NCBI GenBank assembly: GCA_009792885.1
Contig: WMCF01000034.1
Location: forward strand, 7,615,414-7,679,413
Origin: Eremophila alpestris peregrina
Taxonomy: Eukaryota; Chordata; Aves; Passeriformes; Alaudidae
Direction: 5' to 3'
Length of the DNA stretch: 64,000 bases
The notes below the pieces were generated by a model. It had not been told where the DNA came from, searched no databases, and was given only the letters and a program-made list of their open reading frames with translations. A program made the translations under genes and the position numbers. This document shows, piece by piece, positions 63,901 through 64,000 of this stretch (position 1 is the first letter of the stretch; each line of letters starts with the position of its first letter).

Positions 63901-64000
63901 GGTTGCTGGCATACTTGAACTTGGGTAGGAAAGATGATATCATCATCCGCTTCAGAACTACTTTCAGTTTCCATGACTATATCACATTGTTTTGAAATAT
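44969..64000 (-). CDS. ERCC6L2: ERCC6L2, 3' part of gene (four exons, 5' end outside window)
   Basis: Partial gene spanning join(64000..63281, 62591..62437, 47675..47488, 45902..44969) on the minus strand. The exons total 1997 nt and read as 664 residues plus a stop, with all three introns GT-AG and phases 1, 0 and 2 matching exactly. I recognise the family from the segments EVAYIHSNQN, RDVFELKQFSQLPAN, GKTPKGIRR, FWDMLNEQNDESL and FLWKK, which fit the C-terminal half of vertebrate ERCC6L2. The protein is a nuclear Snf2/Rad54-like ATPase linked to non-homologous end joining, class-switch recombination and transcription-associated damage; human loss causes a bone-marrow-failure syndrome (established knowledge). 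The helicase/ATPase lobes are encoded upstream of this window, so catalytic residues cannot be checked. The visible part is mostly low-complexity and charged, with short conserved islands. The full human protein is about 1,560 residues, so roughly the last two fifths are here. No frameshift or premature stop is seen in the spliced frame. Confidence 0.93.
45903..47487 (-). other. ERCC6L2 last intron, 1585 bp, phase 2
   Basis: GT-AG intron with donor CAG|GTGAGA and acceptor AATTACAG|G, splitting an arginine codon AG|G. It contains an alternating TA tract at 46783-46816. No other feature is recognised. Confidence 0.88.
46783..46816. repeat. (TA)n microsatellite with palindromic caps
   Basis: GTG, then a run of alternating TA, then CAC makes a perfect 22-bp palindrome at 46783-46804, followed by ATATATATATAT. 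It lies in the last ERCC6L2 intron and could extrude as a cruciform. Confidence 0.85.
47488..47675 (-). CDS. ERCC6L2: ERCC6L2 penultimate coding exon
   Basis: This 188-nt exon begins after a TTTTGCTAG acceptor in phase 0 and ends CGC-AG before the donor GTGAGA (phase 2). It reads 62 codons without a stop. The N-terminal two thirds (KNYEIPEDNTSEEK and on) is charged and poorly conserved. The last part, TTFLIGKTPKGIRR, is a conserved island continuing over the junction into RQFEEM of the last exon. The exon is too short to stand out as an ORF and was found by asking what must join the phase-0 end at 62437 to the last exon. The 14.8-kb intron upstream is large enough that a small unrecognised phase-neutral exon cannot be excluded. 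Confidence 0.9.
50057..50082. other. Perfect 26-bp palindrome
   Basis: The half TCACTGTATGCTA is followed directly by its reverse complement TAGCATACAGTGA with no spacer. It lies in the long ERCC6L2 intron, away from any repeat I recognise. Confidence 0.95.
52206..52264. repeat. Poly-T / T-G / C-run tract
   Basis: A run of 13 T, then GGTCTGGTTTGGAGGG and TTTTGTTGGTTTGG, then a T run and a run of eight or more C. Low complexity of the same style as the 1.4-kb tract, within the long ERCC6L2 intron. Confidence 0.8.
52437..52500 (-). mobile_element. CR1 3' tip, small fragment
   Basis: About 60 bp with the reversed CR1 end signature: ATAGAGTAGTCTGAGTTGGA, then AGGGACCTTTTTAAGGCAAT and CTAGTGCAG. 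This matches the extreme 3' end of avian CR1 read on the minus strand. It is short and diverged. Confidence 0.65.
53105..54132 (+). mobile_element. CR1 LINE fragment, 5'-truncated, decayed
   Basis: About 1 kb of CR1 non-LTR retrotransposon, antisense to ERCC6L2. It starts within the region coding the end of the reverse transcriptase: segments reading like GAASSVKCF, NGMKFNKSKCRVLHFG and QLCPGG(Q)EGQGH are split over frames. It continues through the typical 3' sequence (CAGCCTGGAGAAAAGGAG, TTGGACTCGATGATTTTGA, AAGGTCCCTTCCAACCTAG) and stops at the short terminal repeat ATTCTGTGAT. Stops and frameshifts make it non-functional. The truncated 5' end and lack of a clean target duplication are normal for CR1. 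Local GC is well above that of the surrounding intron. Confidence 0.93.
57281..57552 (+). mobile_element. CR1 LINE fragment, left part of an interrupted copy
   Basis: CR1 3' region beginning near GCAGAGGAAGGCCACAAAAA and running through TAGCCTGGAGAAGAGAAGAC to CCAGAGAGATGGTGGATGCC. At that point the element is broken by an LTR insertion, and the same CR1 resumes at 58091. It is more diverged than the 53-kb copy and looks like a different CR1 subfamily. The exact left edge is uncertain by about 20 bp. Confidence 0.88.
57553..58090 (+). mobile_element. Solo LTR of an avian endogenous retrovirus, inserted in CR1
   Basis: The 538-bp element begins TGTATTGGGT and ends ACCCACCACA, giving the TG...CA ends and imperfect terminal inverted repeats of an LTR. 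It is flanked by a perfect 5-bp duplication ATGCC (57548-57552 and 58091-58095). On the plus strand the promoter-like block CCAAAGGGATATTCCACACC is followed by a degraded TATA position (GATAGATAAG near 57783), and a canonical AATAAA sits at 57964-57969 in the right relative place. No internal viral sequence is present, so this is the product of recombination between two LTRs. A 5-bp duplication and the sequence style suggest an ERVL-type family (inference). Confidence 0.88.
58091..58228 (+). mobile_element. CR1 LINE fragment, right part of the interrupted copy
   Basis: This continues the CR1 broken at 57552. It starts with the duplicated ATGCC, then CCATCCCTGGAAACATTTCA, and runs through the CTGGTCTAGTTGAAGATGTC and CAACTAGATGAACTTTGAG blocks to a degraded terminal ATTCTATAGTTCTTATG. 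Removing the LTR and one ATGCC copy restores a continuous CR1 3' end. Confidence 0.88.
62437..62591 (-). CDS. ERCC6L2: ERCC6L2 exon, conserved EVAYIHSNQN / DVFELKQFSQLPAN segment
   Basis: This 155-nt exon starts after a TATTAG acceptor and completes the split codon G|AT (Asp). It then reads G-V-Q-E-V-A-Y-I-H-S-N-Q-N and runs to V-C-S-A-K before the donor GTAAAG (phase 0). It encodes 52 residues. This is the best-conserved stretch in the window compared with my memory of the mammalian protein, and it is what first identifies the gene. The motif AENHLSRWAVRDVFEL suggests a short folded element in an otherwise disordered tail. Its exact function is not known to me. The ATG at 62575-62577 is internal and has no claim to be a start. 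Confidence 0.93.
62592..63280 (-). other. ERCC6L2 intron, 689 bp, phase 1
   Basis: GT-AG intron between the large disordered exon and the 155-nt exon. The donor reads G|GTAACT and the acceptor TATTAG|A. The interior is AT-rich, and I see no repeat or other gene in it. Confidence 0.85.
63281..64000 (-). CDS. ERCC6L2: ERCC6L2 exon (large internal exon, upstream end beyond window)
   Basis: The frame is open through the window edge: upstream of the Met codon at 63974 it continues as ISKQCDIV, so that Met is internal and is not a start. The exon gives 239 residues and ends K-Y-L plus one base before the donor GTAACT (phase 1). The segment is predicted to be disordered. It has acidic serine clusters (SSSEADDD near the start, SDESDDIELS in the middle, SSSEDNF later) that look like casein-kinase-type sites. 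Between them lie basic stretches (KKPHRRGKG, then KIRTRRQSSRCKQQRGRVKFGS in part) that could serve as nuclear localisation or DNA-binding patches. A likely amphipathic helix (ISENFKELAKEIAGSVF) sits near residue 40. These functional readings are inference from composition. Apparent ORFs on the opposite strand here are shadows. Confidence 0.9.

Overview
The window is vertebrate nuclear DNA, almost certainly from a bird and probably a songbird (passerine). The signs are intron-split coding sequence with GT-AG junctions, CR1-type LINE fragments with the short terminal repeat typical of birds, and two solo retroviral LTRs that resemble families I associate with passerine genomes. Overall composition is AT-rich with no CpG island.

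One protein-coding gene is recognisable: the 3' half of ERCC6L2 on the minus strand, entering from beyond base 64000 and ending with a TGA at 44969-44971. Four coding exons can be placed: 64000(+)-63281, 62591-62437, 47675-47488 and 45902-44969. They join with compatible phases (1, 0, 2) into one open frame of 664 residues. This is the C-terminal part of a Snf2-family DNA translocase used in DNA double-strand-break repair. The ATPase core is not in the window. ERCC6L2 lies on human 9q22, which corresponds to the avian Z chromosome, so Z linkage is likely (inference).

Region by region: 1 to about 44.1 kb is a gene-poor stretch downstream of ERCC6L2. It holds no supported coding gene, a striking T/G-only tract at 1.4-1.7 kb, a trinucleotide microsatellite at 7.4 kb, a solo LTR at 21.5-22.2 kb and a minus-strand CR1 tail at 26.8-27.0 kb. 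From about 44.1 to 44.97 kb is the probable 3' UTR, with a hairpin near a canonical poly(A) signal. From 45 to 64 kb is ERCC6L2. Its 14.8-kb intron carries a long plus-strand CR1 fragment (53.1-54.1 kb), a second CR1 (57.3-58.2 kb) split by a solo LTR with perfect 5-bp target duplication, a small CR1 tip (52.4 kb), and a perfect 26-bp palindrome (50.06 kb).

I found no CRISPR array, operon, tRNA, rRNA or recognised microRNA. I see no convincing undescribed system. The most interesting items are the nested LTR-in-CR1 insertion, the T/G-only tract, the hairpin/palindrome structures and a candidate regulatory element near 8.4-8.7 kb.
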